Source: Apostichopus japonicus (Eukaryota > Echinodermata > Holothuroidea > Aspidochirotida > Stichopodidae). Taken from it: a DNA stretch of 64,000 nucleotides. The notes below the pieces were generated by a model. It saw nothing but the letters and a program-made list of their open reading frames with translations, did no database searches and was not told the origin of the DNA. The translations under genes were made by a program, and so were the position numbers. Positions 41,901 to 53,877 of this stretch are shown piece after piece (positions within the stretch are counted from its first letter, which is position 1; every line of letters starts with the position of its first letter). The DNA lies in NCBI RefSeq assembly GCF_037975245.1, contig NC_092575.1, positions 18,430,841-18,494,840 of the forward strand, written 5' to 3'.

Positions 41901-44900
41901 CTGTACCTCGAGAGCGTGACGTATTTTGGATCGCGGGCTCGAGACCAGGGTGGGGGCAGTTTGCTTTTGCCGCGATCTTATACGGTCTCTGGAACTTTAA
42001 GTATTAGAAACGAACCTAGATTTATATCAACTGCTGTCGTGGCGCGGTTGGTTGCTCTGTACCTCGAGAGCGTGACGTATTTTGGATCGCGGGCTCGAGA
42101 CCAGGGTGGGGGCAGTTTGCTTTTGCCGCGATCTTATACGGTCTCTGGAACTTTAAGTATTAGAAACGAACCTAGATTTATATCAACTGCTGTCGTGGCG
42201 CGGTTGGTTGCTCTGTACCTCGAGAGCGTGACGTATTTTGGATCGCGGGCTCGAGACCAGGGTGGGGGCAGTTTGCTTTTGCCGCGATCTTATACGGTCT
42301 CTGGAACTTTAAGTATTAGAAACGAACCTAGATTTATATCAACTGCTGTCGTGGCGCGGTTGGTTGCTCTGTACCTCGAGAGCGTGACGTATTTTGGATC
42401 GCGGGCTCGAGACCAGGGTGGGGGCAGTTTGCTTTTGCCGCGATCTTATACGGTCTCTGGAACTTTAAGTATTAGAAACGAACCTAGATTTATATCAACT
42501 GCTGTCGTGGCGCGGTTGGTTGCTCTGTACCTCGAGAGCGTGACGTATTTTGGATCGCGGGCTCGAGACCAGGGTGGGGGCAGTTTGCTTTTGCCGCGAT
42601 CTTATACGGTCTCTGGAACTTTAAGTATTAGAAACGAACCTAGATTTATATCAACTGCTGTCGTGGCGCGGTTGGTTGCTCTGTACCTCGAGAGCGTGAC
42701 GTATTTTGGATCGCGGGCTCGAGACCAGGGTGGGGGCAGTTTGCTTTTGCCGCGATCTTATACGGTCTCTGGAACTTTAAGTATTAGAAACGAACCTAGA
42801 TTTATATCAACTGCTGTCGTGGCGCGGTTGGTTGCTCTGTACCTCGAGAGCGTGACGTATTTTGGATCGCGGGCTCGAGACCAGGGTGGGGGCAGTTTGC
42901 TTTTGCCGCGATCTGATACGGTCTCTGGAACTTTAAGTATTAGAAACGAACCTAGATTTATATCAACTGCTGTCGTGGCGCGGTTGGTTGCTCTGTACCT
43001 CGAGAGCGTGACGTATTTTGGATCGCGGGCTCGAGACCAGGGTGGGGGCAGTTTGCTTTTGCCGCGATCTGATACGGTCTCTGGAACTTTAAGTATTAGA
43101 AACGAACCTAGATTTATATCAACTGCTGTCGTGGCGCGGTTGGTTGCTCTGTACCTCGAGAGCGTGACGTATTTTGGATCGCGGGCTCGAGACCAGGGTG
43201 GGGGCAGTTTGCTTTTGCCGCGATCTGATACGGTCTCTGGAACTTTAAGTATTAGAAACGAACCTAGATTTATATCAACTGCTGTCGTGGCGCGGTTGGT
43301 TGCTCTGTACCTCGAGAGCGTGACGTATTTTGGATCGCGGGCTCGAGACCAGGGTGGGGGCAGTTTGCTTTTGCCGCGATCTGATACGGTCTCTGGAACT
43401 TTAAGTATTAGAAACGAACCTAGATTTATATCAACTGCTGTCGTGGCGCGGTTGGTTGCTCTGTACCTCGAGAGCGTGACGTATTTTGGATCGCGGGCTC
43501 GAGACCAGGGTGGGGGCAGTTTGCTTTTGCCGCGATCTGATACGGTCTCTGGAACTTTAAGTATTAGAAACGAACCTAGATTTATATCAACTGCTGTCGT
43601 GGCGCGGTTGGTTGCTCTGTACCTCGAGAGCGTGACGTATTTTGGATCGCGGGCTCGAGACCAGGGTGGGGGCAGTTTGCTTTTGCCGCGATCTGATACG
43701 GTCTCTGGAACTTTAAGTATTAGAAACGAACCTAGATTTATATCAACTGCTGTCGTGGCGCGGTTGGTTGCTCTGTACCTCGAGAGCGTGACGTATTTTG
43801 GATCGCGGGCTCGAGACCAGGGTGGGGGCAGTTTGCTTTTGCCGCGATCTTATACGGTCTCTGGAACTTTAAGTATTAGAAACGAACCTAGATTTATATC
43901 AACTGCTGTCGTGGCGCGGTTGGTTGCTCTGTACCTCGAGAGCGTGACGTATTTTAGATCGCGGGCTCGAGACCAGGGTGGGGGCAGTTTGCTTTTGCCG
44001 CGATCTTATACGGTCTCTGGAACTTTAAGTATTAGAAACGAACCTAGATTTATATCAACTGCTGTCGTGGCGCGGTTGGTTGCTCTGTACCTCGAGAGCG
44101 TGACGTATTTTGGATCGCGGGCTCGAGACCAGGGTGGGGGCAGTTTGCTTTTGCCGCGATCTTATACGGTCTCTGGAACTTTAAGTATTAGAAACGAACC
44201 TAGATTTATATCAACTGCTGTCGTGGCGCGGTTGGTTGCTCTGTACCTCGAGAGCGTGACGTATTTTGGATCGCGGGCTCGAGACCAGGGTGGGGGCAGT
44301 TTGCTTTTGCCGCGATCTTATACGGTCTCTGGAACTTTAAGTATTAGAAACGAACCTAGATTTATATCAACTGCTGTCGTGGCGCGGTTGGTTGCTCTGT
44401 ACCTCGAGAGCGTGACGTATTTTGGATCGCGGGCTCGAGACCAGGGTGGGGGCAGTTTGCTTTTGCCGCGATCTTATACGGTCTCTGGAACTTTAAGTAT
44501 TAGAAACGAACCTAGATTTATATCAACTGCTGTCGTGGCGCGGTTGGTTGCTCTGTACCTCGAGAGCGTGACGTATTTTGGATCGCGGGCTCGAGACCAG
44601 GGTGGGGGCAGTTTGCTTTTGCCGCGATCTTATACGGTCTCTGGAACTTTAAGTATTAGAAACGAACCTAGATTTATATCAACTGCTGTCGTGGCGCGGT
44701 TGGTTGCTCTGTACCTCGAGAGCGTGACGTATTTTGGATCGCGGGCTCGAGACCAGGGTGGGGGCAGTTTGCTTTTGCCGCGATCTTATACGGTCTCTGG
44801 AACTTTAAGTATTAGAAACGAACCTAGATTTATATCAACTGCTGTCGTGGCGCGGTTGGTTGCTCTGTACCTCGAGAGCGTGACGTATTTTGGATCGCGG

Positions 44901-47900
44901 GCTCGAGACCAGGGTGGGGGCAGTTTGCTTTTGCCGCGATCTTATACGGTCTCTGGAACTTTAAGTATTAGAAACGAACCTAGATTTATATCAACTGCTG
45001 TCGTGGCGCGGTTGGTTGCTCTGTACCTCGAGAGCGTGACGTATTTTGGATCGCGGGCTCGAGACCAGGGTGGGGGCAGTTTGCTTTTGCCGCGATCTTA
45101 TACGGTCTCTGGAACTTTAAGTATTAGAAACGAACCTAGATTTATATCAACTGCTGTCGTGGCGCGGTTGGTTGCTCTGTACCTCGAGAGCGTGACGTAT
45201 TTTGGATCGCGGGCTCGAGACCAGGGTGGGGGCAGTTTGCTTTTGCCGCGATCTTATACGGTCTCTGGAACTTTAAGTATTAGAAACGAACCTAGATTTA
45301 TATCAACTGCTGTCGTGGCGCGGTTGGTTGCTCTGTACCTCGAGAGCGTGACGTATTTTGGATCGCGGGCTCGAGACCAGGGTGGGGGCAGTTTGCTTTT
45401 GCCGCGATCTTATACGGTCTCTGGAACTTTAAGTATTAGAAACGAACCTAGATTTATATCAACTGCTGTCGTGGCGCGGTTGGTTGCTCTGTACCTCGAG
45501 AGCGTGACGTATTTTGGATCGCGGGCTCGAGACCAGGGTGGGGGCAGTTTGCTTTTGCCGCGATCTTATACGGTCTCTGGAACTTTAAGTATTAGAAACG
45601 AACCTAGATTTATATCAACTGCTGTCGTGGCGCGGTTGGTTGCTCTGTACCTCGAGAGCGTGACGTATTTTGGATCGCGGGCTCGAGACCAGGGTGGGGG
45701 CAGTTTGCTTTTGCCGCGATCTTATACGGTCTCTGGAACTTTAAGTATTAGAAACGAACCTAGATTTATATCAACTGCTGTCGTGGCGCGGTTGGTTGCT
45801 CTGTACCTCGAGAGCGTGACGTATTTTGGATCGCGGGCTCGAGACCAGGGTGGGGGCAGTTTGCTTTTGCCGCGATCTTATACGGTCTCTGGAACTTTAA
45901 GTATTAGAAACGAACCTAGATTTATATCAACTGCTGTCGTGGCGCGGTTGGTTGCTCTGTACCTCGAGAGCGTGACGTATTTTGGATCGCGGGCTCGAGA
46001 CCAGGGTGGGGGCAGTTTGCTTTTGCCGCGATCTTATACGGTCTCTGGAACTTTAAGTATTAGAAACGAACCTAGATTTATATCAACTGCTGTCGTGGCG
46101 CGGTTGGTTGCTCTGTACCTCGAGAGCGTGACGTATTTTGGATCGCGGGCTCGAGACCAGGGTGGGGGCAGTTTGCTTTTGCCGCGATCTTATACGGTCT
46201 CTGGAACTTTAAGTATTAGAAACGAACCTAGATTTATATCAACTGCTGTCGTGGCGCGGTTGGTTGCTCTGTACCTCGAGAGCGTGACGTATTTTGGATC
46301 GCGGGCTCGAGACCAGGGTGGGGGCAGTTTGCTTTTGCCGCGATCTTATACGGTCTCTGGAACTTTAAGTATTAGAAACGAACCTAGATTTATATCAACT
46401 GCTGTCGTGGCGCGGTTGGTTGCTCTGTACCTCGAGAGCGTGACGTATTTTGGATCGCGGGCTCGAGACCAGGGTGGGGGCAGTTTGCTTTTGCCGCGAT
46501 CTTATACGGTCTCTGGAACTTTAAGTATTAGAAACGAACCTAGATTTATATCAACTGCTGTCGTGGCGCGGTTGGTTGCTCTGTACCTCGAGAGCGTGAC
46601 GTATTTTGGATCGCGGGCTCGAGACCAGGGTGGGGGCAGTTTGCTTTTGCCGCGATCTTATACGGTCTCTGGAACTTTAAGTATTAGAAACGAACCTAGA
46701 TTTATATCAACTGCTGTCGTGGCGCGGTTGGTTGCTCTGTACCTCGAGAGCGTGACGTATTTTGGATCGCGGGCTCGAGACCAGGGTGGGGGCAGTTTGC
46801 TTTTGCCGCGATCTTATACGGTCTCTGGAACTTTAAGTATTAGAAACGAACCTAGATTTATATCAACTGCTGTCGTGGCGCGGTTGGTTGCTCTGTACCT
46901 CGAGAGCGTGACGTATTTTGGATCGCGGGCTCGAGACCAGGGTGGGGGCAGTTTGCTTTTGCCGCGATCTTATACGGTCTCTGGAACTTTAAGTATTAGA
47001 AACGAACCTAGATTTATATCAACTGCTGTCGTGGCGCGGTTGGTTGCTCTGTACCTCGAGAGCGTGACGTATTTTGGATCGCGGGCTCGAGACCAGGGTG
47101 GGGGCAGTTTGCTTTTGCCGCGATCTTATACGGTCTCTGGAACTTTAAGTATTAGAAACGAACCTAGATTTATATCAACTGCTGTCGTGGCGCGGTTGGT
47201 TGCTCTGTACCTCGAGAGCGTGACGTATTTTGGATCGCGGGCTCGAGACCAGGGTGGGGGCAGTTTGCTTTTGCCGCGATCTTATACGGTCTCTGGAACT
47301 TTAAGTATTAGAAACGAACCTAGATTTATATCAACTGCTGTCGTGGCGCGGTTGGTTGCTCTGTACCTCGAGAGCGTGACGTATTTTGGATCGCGGGCTC
47401 GAGACCAGGGTGGGGGCAGTTTGCTTTTGCCGCGATCTTATACGGTCTCTGGAACTTTAAGTATTAGAAACGAACCTAGATTTATATCAACTGCTGTCGT
47501 GGCGCGGTTGGTTGCTCTGTACCTCGAGAGCGTGACGTATTTTGGATCGCGGGCTCGAGACCAGGGTGGGGGCAGTTTGCTTTTGCCGCGATCTTATACG
47601 GTCTCTGGAACTTTAAGTATTAGAAACGAACCTAGATTTATATCAACTGCTGTCGTGGCGCGGTTGGTTGCTCTGTACCTCGAGAGCGTGACGTATTTTG
47701 GATCGCGGGCTCGAGACCAGGGTGGGGGCAGTTTGCTTTTGCCGCGATCTTATACGGTCTCTGGAACTTTAAGTATTAGAAACGAACCTAGATTTATATC
47801 AACTGCTGTCGTGGCGCGGTTGGTTGCTCTGTACCTCGAGAGCGTGACGTATTTTGGATCGCGGGCTCGAGACCAGGGTGGGGGCAGTTTGCTTTTGCCG

Positions 47901-49142
47901 CGATCTTATACGGTCTCTGGAACTTTAAGTATTAGAAACGAACCTAGATTTATATCAACTGCTGTCGTGGCGCGGTTGGTTGCTCTGTACCTCGAGAGCG
48001 TGACGTATTTTGGATCGCGGGCTCGAGACCAGGGTGGGGGCAGTTTGCTTTTGCCGCGATCTTATACGGTCTCTGGAACTTTAAGTATTAGAAACGAACC
48101 TAGATTTATATCAACTGCTGTCGTGGCGCGGTTGGTTGCTCTGTACCTCGAGAGCGTGACGTATTTTGGATCGCGGGCTCGAGACCAGGGTGGGGGCAGT
48201 TTGCTTTTGCCGCGATCTTATACGGTCTCTGGAACTTTAAGTATTAGAAACGAACCTAGATTTATATCAACTGCTGTCGTGGCGCGGTTGGTTGCTCTGT
48301 ACCTCGAGAGCGTGACGTATTTTGGATCGCGGGCTCGAGACCAGGGTGGGGGCAGTTTGCTTTTGCCGCGATCTGATACGGTCTCTGGAACTTTAAGTAT
48401 TAGAAACGAACCTAGATTTATATCAACTGCTGTCGTGGCGCGGTTGGTTGCTCTGTACCTCGAGAGCGTGACGTATTTTGGATCGCGGGCTCGAGACCAG
48501 GGTGGGGGCAGTTTGCTTTTGCCGCGATCTGATACGGTCTCTGGAACTTTAAGTATTAGAAACGAACCTAGATTTATATCAACTGCTGTCGTGGCGCGGT
48601 TGGTTGCTCTGTACCTCGAGAGCGTGACGTATTTTGGATCGCGGGCTCGAGACCAGGGTGGGGGCAGTTTGCTTTTGCCGCGATCTGATACGGTCTCTGG
48701 AACTTTAAGTATTAGAAACGAACCTAGATTTATATCAACTGCTGTCGTGGCGCGGTTGGTTGCTCTGTACCTCGAGAGCGTGACGTATTTTGGATCGCGG
48801 GCTCGAGACCAGGGTGGGGGCAGTTTGCTTTTGCCGCGATCTTATACGGTCTCTGGAACTTTAAGTATTAGAAACGAACCTAGATTTATATCAACTGCTG
48901 TCGTGGCGCGGTTGGTTGCTCTGTACCTCGAGAGCGTGACGTATTTTGGATCGCGGGCTCGAGACCAGGGTGGGGGCAGTTTGCTTTTGCCGCGATCTTA
49001 TACGGTCTCTGGAACTTTAAGTATTAGAAACGAACCTAGATTTATATCAACTGCTGTCGTGGCGCGGTTGGTTGCTCTGTACCTCGAGAGCGTGACGTAT
49101 TTTGGATCGCGGGCTCGAGACCAGGGTGGGGGCAGTTTGCTT

Positions 49143-49290
49143 TTGCCGCGATCTTATACGGTCTCTGGAACTTTAAGTATTAGAAACGAGCATTAAATAT
49201 TAACCAGCTGCCGTGGCGCAGTGGTTCGTGCCCTGTAACTGAAGAGCCTGACGTTTTTTTGGCTCCTTCGTTCGATCCCCGAACATCAAT
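49143..49290 (+). repeat. Diverged terminal monomer, SINE- or tRNA-like, at the array edge
   Basis: The last monomer matches the array up to the GAAACGAGC at about 49182-49190, then diverges but stays alignable: ATTAACCAGCTGCCGTGGCG against the array's ATATCAACTGCTGTCGTGGCG, and AAGAGCCTGACGTTTTTTTGG against GAGAGCGTGACGTATTTTGG. It has a perfect A box, TGGCGCAGTGG (49214-49224), and a good B-box core, GTTCGATCC (49270-49278), about 56 bases apart. That is slightly wider than in a true tRNA because of a T7 run. Edge monomers escape homogenisation, so this copy probably shows the older state of the family. It could instead be a separate SINE to which the array is fused. Confidence 0.75.
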
Positions 49291-51655
49291 ATTTTTAGAT
49301 GCTCCTTTACAAATTTTAGTGATTTTAGTGATATACCAGCATCACAGTGCAGTCTTTGTTATGTTCAGGACAATCCCGTCCAAGTAACAGTTCACACTGG
49401 ACTGTACATATACCATGATGTAATTGGAGTGTGACACCCAATCAGGATGAATTCAATCGGTGTTCATTTCACGTAACAGACACCAATGGCAGATGTGAAT
49501 CATCTCAAAGAAAAGTACATGCTCTGCCACCATCTAGCTTTGATTTTAAATGACGCTTGTAACCTTATTACACAAGGGAGCTGTTACCAGTAACAATTCC
49601 CTGATTACACAAGGAATTGGCCTTCTAATGCTGGTATGTATGATCATCCCTTGGGCTGTATAAGCTATTCTTGTAGTGCAAGAAACAGAGGTTGCTTGTT
49701 TGCAGCCTTCTTATCATTGGTGATATATGAGCCTGAGCACACTCTTCACTAATTTTGCTGGACTGGAATAAAAACATATTTACATGATAAAAGTCATGTA
49801 AATTGAAATCCCACACAGGGTGTAATGAGCATGGAGGGGCTTCTTTAACTGTAAAACATGGAATACAACATTACATTTGAAGGGACTTTTCTCTGTCTCT
49901 TTATTGCTTATCGCACTTCTTATCGATTCCTTTAAGAAAGATTATTAATTATAAACATTAATTATTGGGATGAATTGTCTTAAATTTTATGTACAAACAA
50001 TTACTGAATACCACTGCACCTTCAACGTTGCTTATTGTCCGCTAGTAAATGGATGGCGCTCTCCGCTTTTCTCCTTACAGTCTGCTCTTATCAGTCTGCT
50101 CTTATCGTCCGCTCTTAATGTCCGCTACCTTCAAGCAGGTATTTGTTCAATTAACGAAGGTAGCATACGCCCATTAAAAGCCCCATTGACTTACACACTA
50201 AATCACAAAAATAATGTGGTCTCTAAGTCTCTAGATTAAAGGTTTCACTAGCTAAACGCTACCCATCACCGGATAGCTGACAAATTGGCCTTTCATGGCA
50301 CCATCAATTTTCCGTTTCATGACCCTGAAGATTTCTTTTGCTATCCGAGCCGGAAATTTTTTCGTCACTTGTAAACAAACCTCTTCACTCAGTGGTAAAC
50401 AAATTTCCTACGCTGCTCCTGGGAGGCCTAAAGGGGTCTAAAATTGCCTCAATTGACCCAATTTTCTCACCACATGTACTTCCATTCATGCTCTTCAACA
50501 TGCAAGTCACAAAAAATAGATTATGTTTGATAACAGGTCACAAAAGATGTTCTCCCGCTGCTTTTTGGCCGCTGCTTTTTGGCACTTTTCCTGAGGTGAA
50601 CAATCGAGCGGATTGATATAGACTCTTAAAGGAGTATGCCACCTGAAGTATAAGGCTTGCTGATCTTCGTAAAGAACTAAGTTGCGTGACACTGAAGTGT
50701 AACTTAAGCGCTAACGCATCACATACATCGGCGAGAGTATATCACTTGGCTTTGAACATTTTTCTCAACTTCTTTACCCGTACGAAATTGATATCGTTCA
50801 TCTTTGCAAACAACTTTTTGCACAGGTTAGCAATTTTAAGCCTAGTTATATCTTACATCTAGGCTAGTCCGTGGTATAGCTATAGCCTATAAATTACACA
50901 ACGTTACACTCGGATAGGCCTAGACCATTTTGCAGCCCTTTTACATTGGAAGAATAATACTTAATATTATTCTACGCCAACGTCAGATACAGATTACCCA
51001 GACATAAGCTGTACGGGTGCAAGCCTTTACAGCAGGGGTGAAACCAGTTTTTTAAACCATGGGGGTGGGGGGTGCTATGTAACTTGTAAGGTTGTATAAT
51101 TTGTAAGTTAGAGCAATTGCAGAATATCCCACAACTCACAGTCACAGACACAGGTCTTTTTTGAGATCAACAATACATTGTTTAAAATAGCCTTTGGGAC
51201 TTCAGGTCATAATCTGTAAGATGCAAGAGTTTCAGGTATTCTAGAATTATGTCAGTAATTTTTAAGTCATAAAAGGGTGGCCCCTTCCCTTCAGAAAGTT
51301 TAGTACAATAAAGGTTGTTGAGATGCAACATGGTGCTATATTTGCAACTTTGAAAACAACTTTGGAAAGTTACGACTAGGCCTCCAGTACAGGTTGTACC
51401 ACAAATTGCCTAACTTAAACTGTCATTAAGTTGCCACTTCATCATATTGACAAAAGTATCAACATTGGCACAGAAATACTACATATCCTTTATGGGAAAG
51501 TTGAAACAAAAATTCTTCAAAAGGGATGTCAGAAAGCCTTGGAACTACAGTATGTCACCAGTTTCAAAAAGTTTCTCGGGCGACCATATGACAGCAGAAG
51601 ACCTTACAACACACTATTCAATGGATTAGGCTATAGCTTAGGCCTATACAACATC
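49291..51655. other. Non-coding flank between satellite and hAT remnant
   Basis: No convincing gene was seen; the short open frames here lack recognisable domains. Small structures are present. An inverted repeat with 10-bp arms and a 6-base loop lies at 49778-49803. Three to four imperfect 14-bp direct repeats of GTCTGCTCTTATC type lie at 50080-50129. A perfect 9-bp inverted repeat, GCTACCTTC/GAAGGTAGC, has arms at 50124-50132 and 50156-50164. ATTACACAAGG occurs twice around 49569-49615. The promoter and any non-coding first exon of ANKRD27 should lie in this stretch or in 52171-52698, but I could not place them. At about 51431-51650 the + frames weakly resemble transposase-like sequence. 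Confidence 0.5.
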
Positions 51656-52170
51656 AGACCCGTCAACTCTCCCGGTATTACCGGGAGACTCCCGGTTTTT
51701 ATCCGAATCTCCCAGCCTCCCGGTTTCATATTCTATTCTCCCGGTTTTTTAATGTTTCATCACTTGCGACATTTCTGAAAATAGCCAACAATTAGTCCTA
51801 TGTTAGTAATTCCCCACAGTAACACTGAACAGGAAAGGCTATTCAGTGTAGTTCGCAAGAACAAGACAGGCAGTCGGTCAAGTCTCAAGCTTGATGGGAC
51901 TGTTCCCTGTTTCAAATGAAAGCCTACTAAAGAAACCCTGGAGAAAGGGAAGCGAGCTGCTGTAAACTACAACAAGAAACACTGATTGGATGATTCTCTC
52001 ACTGTATTTCACTGTATTGCATAAGTACTGTAGACTATACTTATTTTGGAGTATTTATATCATTTCAGATGAAAATTACCAACCTCCCTATTTTCCCCTT
52101 GTTCTCCCTATTTTTTGGCCCTGAAAAATGTTATTCTCCCTATTTTGGGGTCAAACAGGTTGACAGGTCT
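51656..52170 (+). mobile_element. Decayed 515-bp hAT-type element, internally deleted
   Basis: The ends are AGACCCGTCAAC on the left and GTTGACAGGTCT on the right, an inverted repeat matching 11 of 12. The flanking 8-mers ACAACATC (51648-51655) and ACAACACT (52171-52178) match at 6 of 8, as expected of an old hAT 8-bp target duplication. The left end holds several CTCCCGG boxes (51668-51750). The right end holds CTCCCTATTTT boxes (52084-52145) in the same, not inverted, orientation. Inside is a piece of transposase C-terminus. The ends could be misplaced by a base or two because the target duplication is imperfect. Confidence 0.6.
51806..51985 (+). pseudogene. hAT transposase C-terminal dimerisation-region remnant
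   Basis: Reading from 51806 gives VIPHSNTEQERLFSVVRKNK and continues with a GSRSSLKLDGT-like stretch. This is the conserved hAT dimerisation signature (H-S-N-x-E-x-E-R-x-F-S, then N-K-T-x-x-R-S-S-L). The frame hits TGA at 51917-51919. It resumes in the same frame with KPTKETLEKGKRAAVNYNKK, a typical tail of this family, and ends at TGA 51983-51985. No catalytic DDE region or BED finger is present nearby, so this is a dead fragment inside the 515-bp element. Confidence 0.75.
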
Positions 52171-52698
52171 ACAACACTGTCAACATGTATGGAGAACATT
52201 TTATGTTAGGTGCTACCATTAAGTCACCATCCCATCTATAACTGTGATTACAATGTTTGTCAGGATTCAGGACTTGCTAAAATCAGAATTGGCTTAAGGG
52301 TAAGAGAATAGCACAAGGCTATAGGCTAAGATGGCATCAGTGCTTCACACTGGTGCCATGAAAGTCCCCTAAGTATTATAGTTCTATTGAAGAATTTGAA
52401 AATTTAACTTAAGTTTGGCCTGTTGTGTGAAATAAAAGTGATGCCATGTATAAAGTGCCCAAGCAATTATCATTCTTCAAACATTCAGCCACCCCTTATA
52501 CATCTGACACATAAACTGAGTTTCTAGTGACAGCAGAAAGTCATTAATGGGCGCTGTTTCAAAATCTTCCAAAACCTGATACCAATTGAAATGATTAGGC
52601 TAGCAATTATTTCATGACAACTTTGATGGAAGCATTAATTTATCCAATATAAGAAGTTAAATTCAAATTCTTCTTTTCCTCCAACCTCTGCTTTCCAG
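52171..52698. other. Non-coding sequence just upstream of the first coding exon
   Basis: AT-rich, with no coding signal seen. It ends in a pyrimidine-rich tract and the acceptor CTTTCCAG at 52691-52698, so at least its 3' part is an intron of the ANKRD27 transcript, and a non-coding leader exon must lie further upstream. Confidence 0.5.
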
Positions 52699-52789
52699 GA
52701 TTAGTGTAGCTGGATATGAGATCATACTTTAGACCATGGCTGTTGAACAGGATGACTTAGTGTTCAATCCATTTTACCAAGCTTTGCAG
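52699..52789 (+). CDS. ANKRD27: ANKRD27 (VARP) first coding exon, with 37 nt of 5' UTR
   Basis: The exon lies between acceptor TTTCCAG (to 52698) and donor CAG|GTATGG (52790). ATG at 52736 has A at -3 and G at +4, and an in-frame TAG at 52730-52732 rules out an upstream start. The 18 codons read MAVEQDDLVFNPFYQALQ. The pattern D-D-L-x-x-N-P-F-Y-x-A-L-Q is the recognisable beginning of vertebrate VARP. The exon ends in phase 0. VARP is a VPS9-domain Rab21 exchange factor that also binds VAMP7, Rab32/38 and the retromer subunit VPS29 on endosomes. None of those later domains is in this window. The identification comes from remembered family sequence, not a search. Confidence 0.8.
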
Positions 52790-53225
52790 GTATGGCAAAT
52801 ATGATTTGAAATATTCTACTGACTTGTGTCTTCATGATAAACTTGAGTTGAAAATGAGACGTAAACCCAACCATCATCAGTATTTGATGGAGAATCTAGT
52901 GAAGAACAACATCTCTGAACTGCAATTTAGAAAATGGTGGTTTGGATGATGTTAGAGATCTGATGTTCTTTTATATGCACAATTTAAGAATCGAACATGT
53001 CAAAATGTGCAGGATTTAAGAACCATTAGTGGTTGATTTCCATGTGTTTCTTGTTTCATTAGTGTGTTGATTTTCATTGATGTTTGCCAACATTTCCATT
53101 GACAAATGGAAGTGTTTGAACTTTGCTCATACAGTTCCAGCAACTAAATAGATATTATATATATCTAAAACGTAACTCCTTATTTGTCAATTATGAGTCA
53201 TATCTTATTTCTCTGGTTTTCTCTA

Positions 53226-53271
53226 ATATATTTGTATATATATTTATATAAATACATATATATATATGTAT
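53226..53271. repeat. AT-rich microsatellite-like tract
   Basis: Imperfect (TA)n with ATATATAT runs. Low-complexity intronic DNA. Confidence 0.85.
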
Positions 53272-53760
53272 TACCTGATCAGATATATTTGTGATTCAAG
53301 CGGTGCCTGTTGCAAGTCAGAGAAATTGACTGACAGTTGTTTGTGTTGATACAGCGAATGGCTGCTTTCATTATTGGTATTAAAAAACGAAACTGATAAA
53401 CAAGTTAACAGTTCCTATTCTGTATTTCCTTGTTGACCTCGTTGTTATCGTATTATTTTAATTATTATAATTTAAAAAAATCCAATTCCTCTTTGTACAA
53501 GTGTTAATGATGGAAAATTTCCTACACAAACTATCGTAATGTTCATGTCTCAATGCTGAGTGTCGACGGATAAAGCCCAAACAGAGCATTTTAGCACATT
53601 TCCTTGCTAGAAGTAAAACTAGATATTTTTGTTGTACTATTATTCATCCTGTAATGTATTGCATTTTTGAAAAGGGCTTGAAAAGCTGAAGGTATAATGT
53701 CTTATCTTACTGTTGGCTTTCTTCTATCTTGTTTTTCAAGCAAATTTTCACCCAAAAAAA

Positions 53761-53781
53761 TGACCCTACACTGTAGGGTCA
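53761..53781. repeat. Perfect 9-bp hairpin palindrome
   Basis: Arms TGACCCTAC and GTAGGGTCA with a 3-base loop ACT, followed by an A-run/T-run pairing beyond one mismatch. It could be a miniature-element relic. TGACCC and GGGTCA are also nuclear-receptor-like half sites, but a single site proves nothing. Confidence 0.7.
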
Positions 53782-53877
53782 CTTTTATGTATGTACAGTA
53801 CAATAGGGCCTGCAGTGGTGATCGCACAAAATGCTATCGTATAATACTATAAATGCCTTTGCGTTTGTGCCAATTGA

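Larger units (their letters stand above)
1..49190 (+). repeat. 156-bp satellite array, 315 full monomers plus partial ends
   Basis: The unit beginning TTGCCGCGATCTTATACGG recurs every 156 bases from position 6 to a last partial start at 49143. (49143-6+3)/156 is exactly 315 once the two short deletions are allowed for: 2 bp near 5934, where the TTGCTTTTGCC junction is shortened to TTGCTTGCC, and 1 bp near 10042, in GATTTATATC. All copies are in the same orientation, with no insertion and no spacer. Monomers differ at only a few positions. Each carries 13 CpG dinucleotides, two CTCGAG sites 31 bp apart, one TGACGT, and a tRNA-like half. The array runs off the left edge, so its true length is unknown. 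It lies about 3.5 kb upstream of the first coding exon of ANKRD27. Whether it is pericentromeric, subtelomeric or interstitial cannot be read from the sequence; a neighbouring conserved gene argues for an interstitial or array-edge position. Confidence 0.98.

Noticed and set aside
1-49190. CRISPR array
   Set aside because: The repeats are contiguous with no unique spacers, the unit is 156 bp, and the flanks are eukaryotic.
6-49196. Three enormous open frames (1988, 1400 and 13042 codons) as real genes
   Set aside because: They are readings of a 156-bp satellite whose period is a multiple of 3. They start and stop where the two small deletions shift phase, have no promoter, introns or known domain, and overlap one another at the shifts.
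49970-50616. Frames at 49970-50239 and 50338-50616 as small genes
   Set aside because: The first spans simple direct and inverted repeats and the second has no recognisable domain. No splice or codon evidence supports either.
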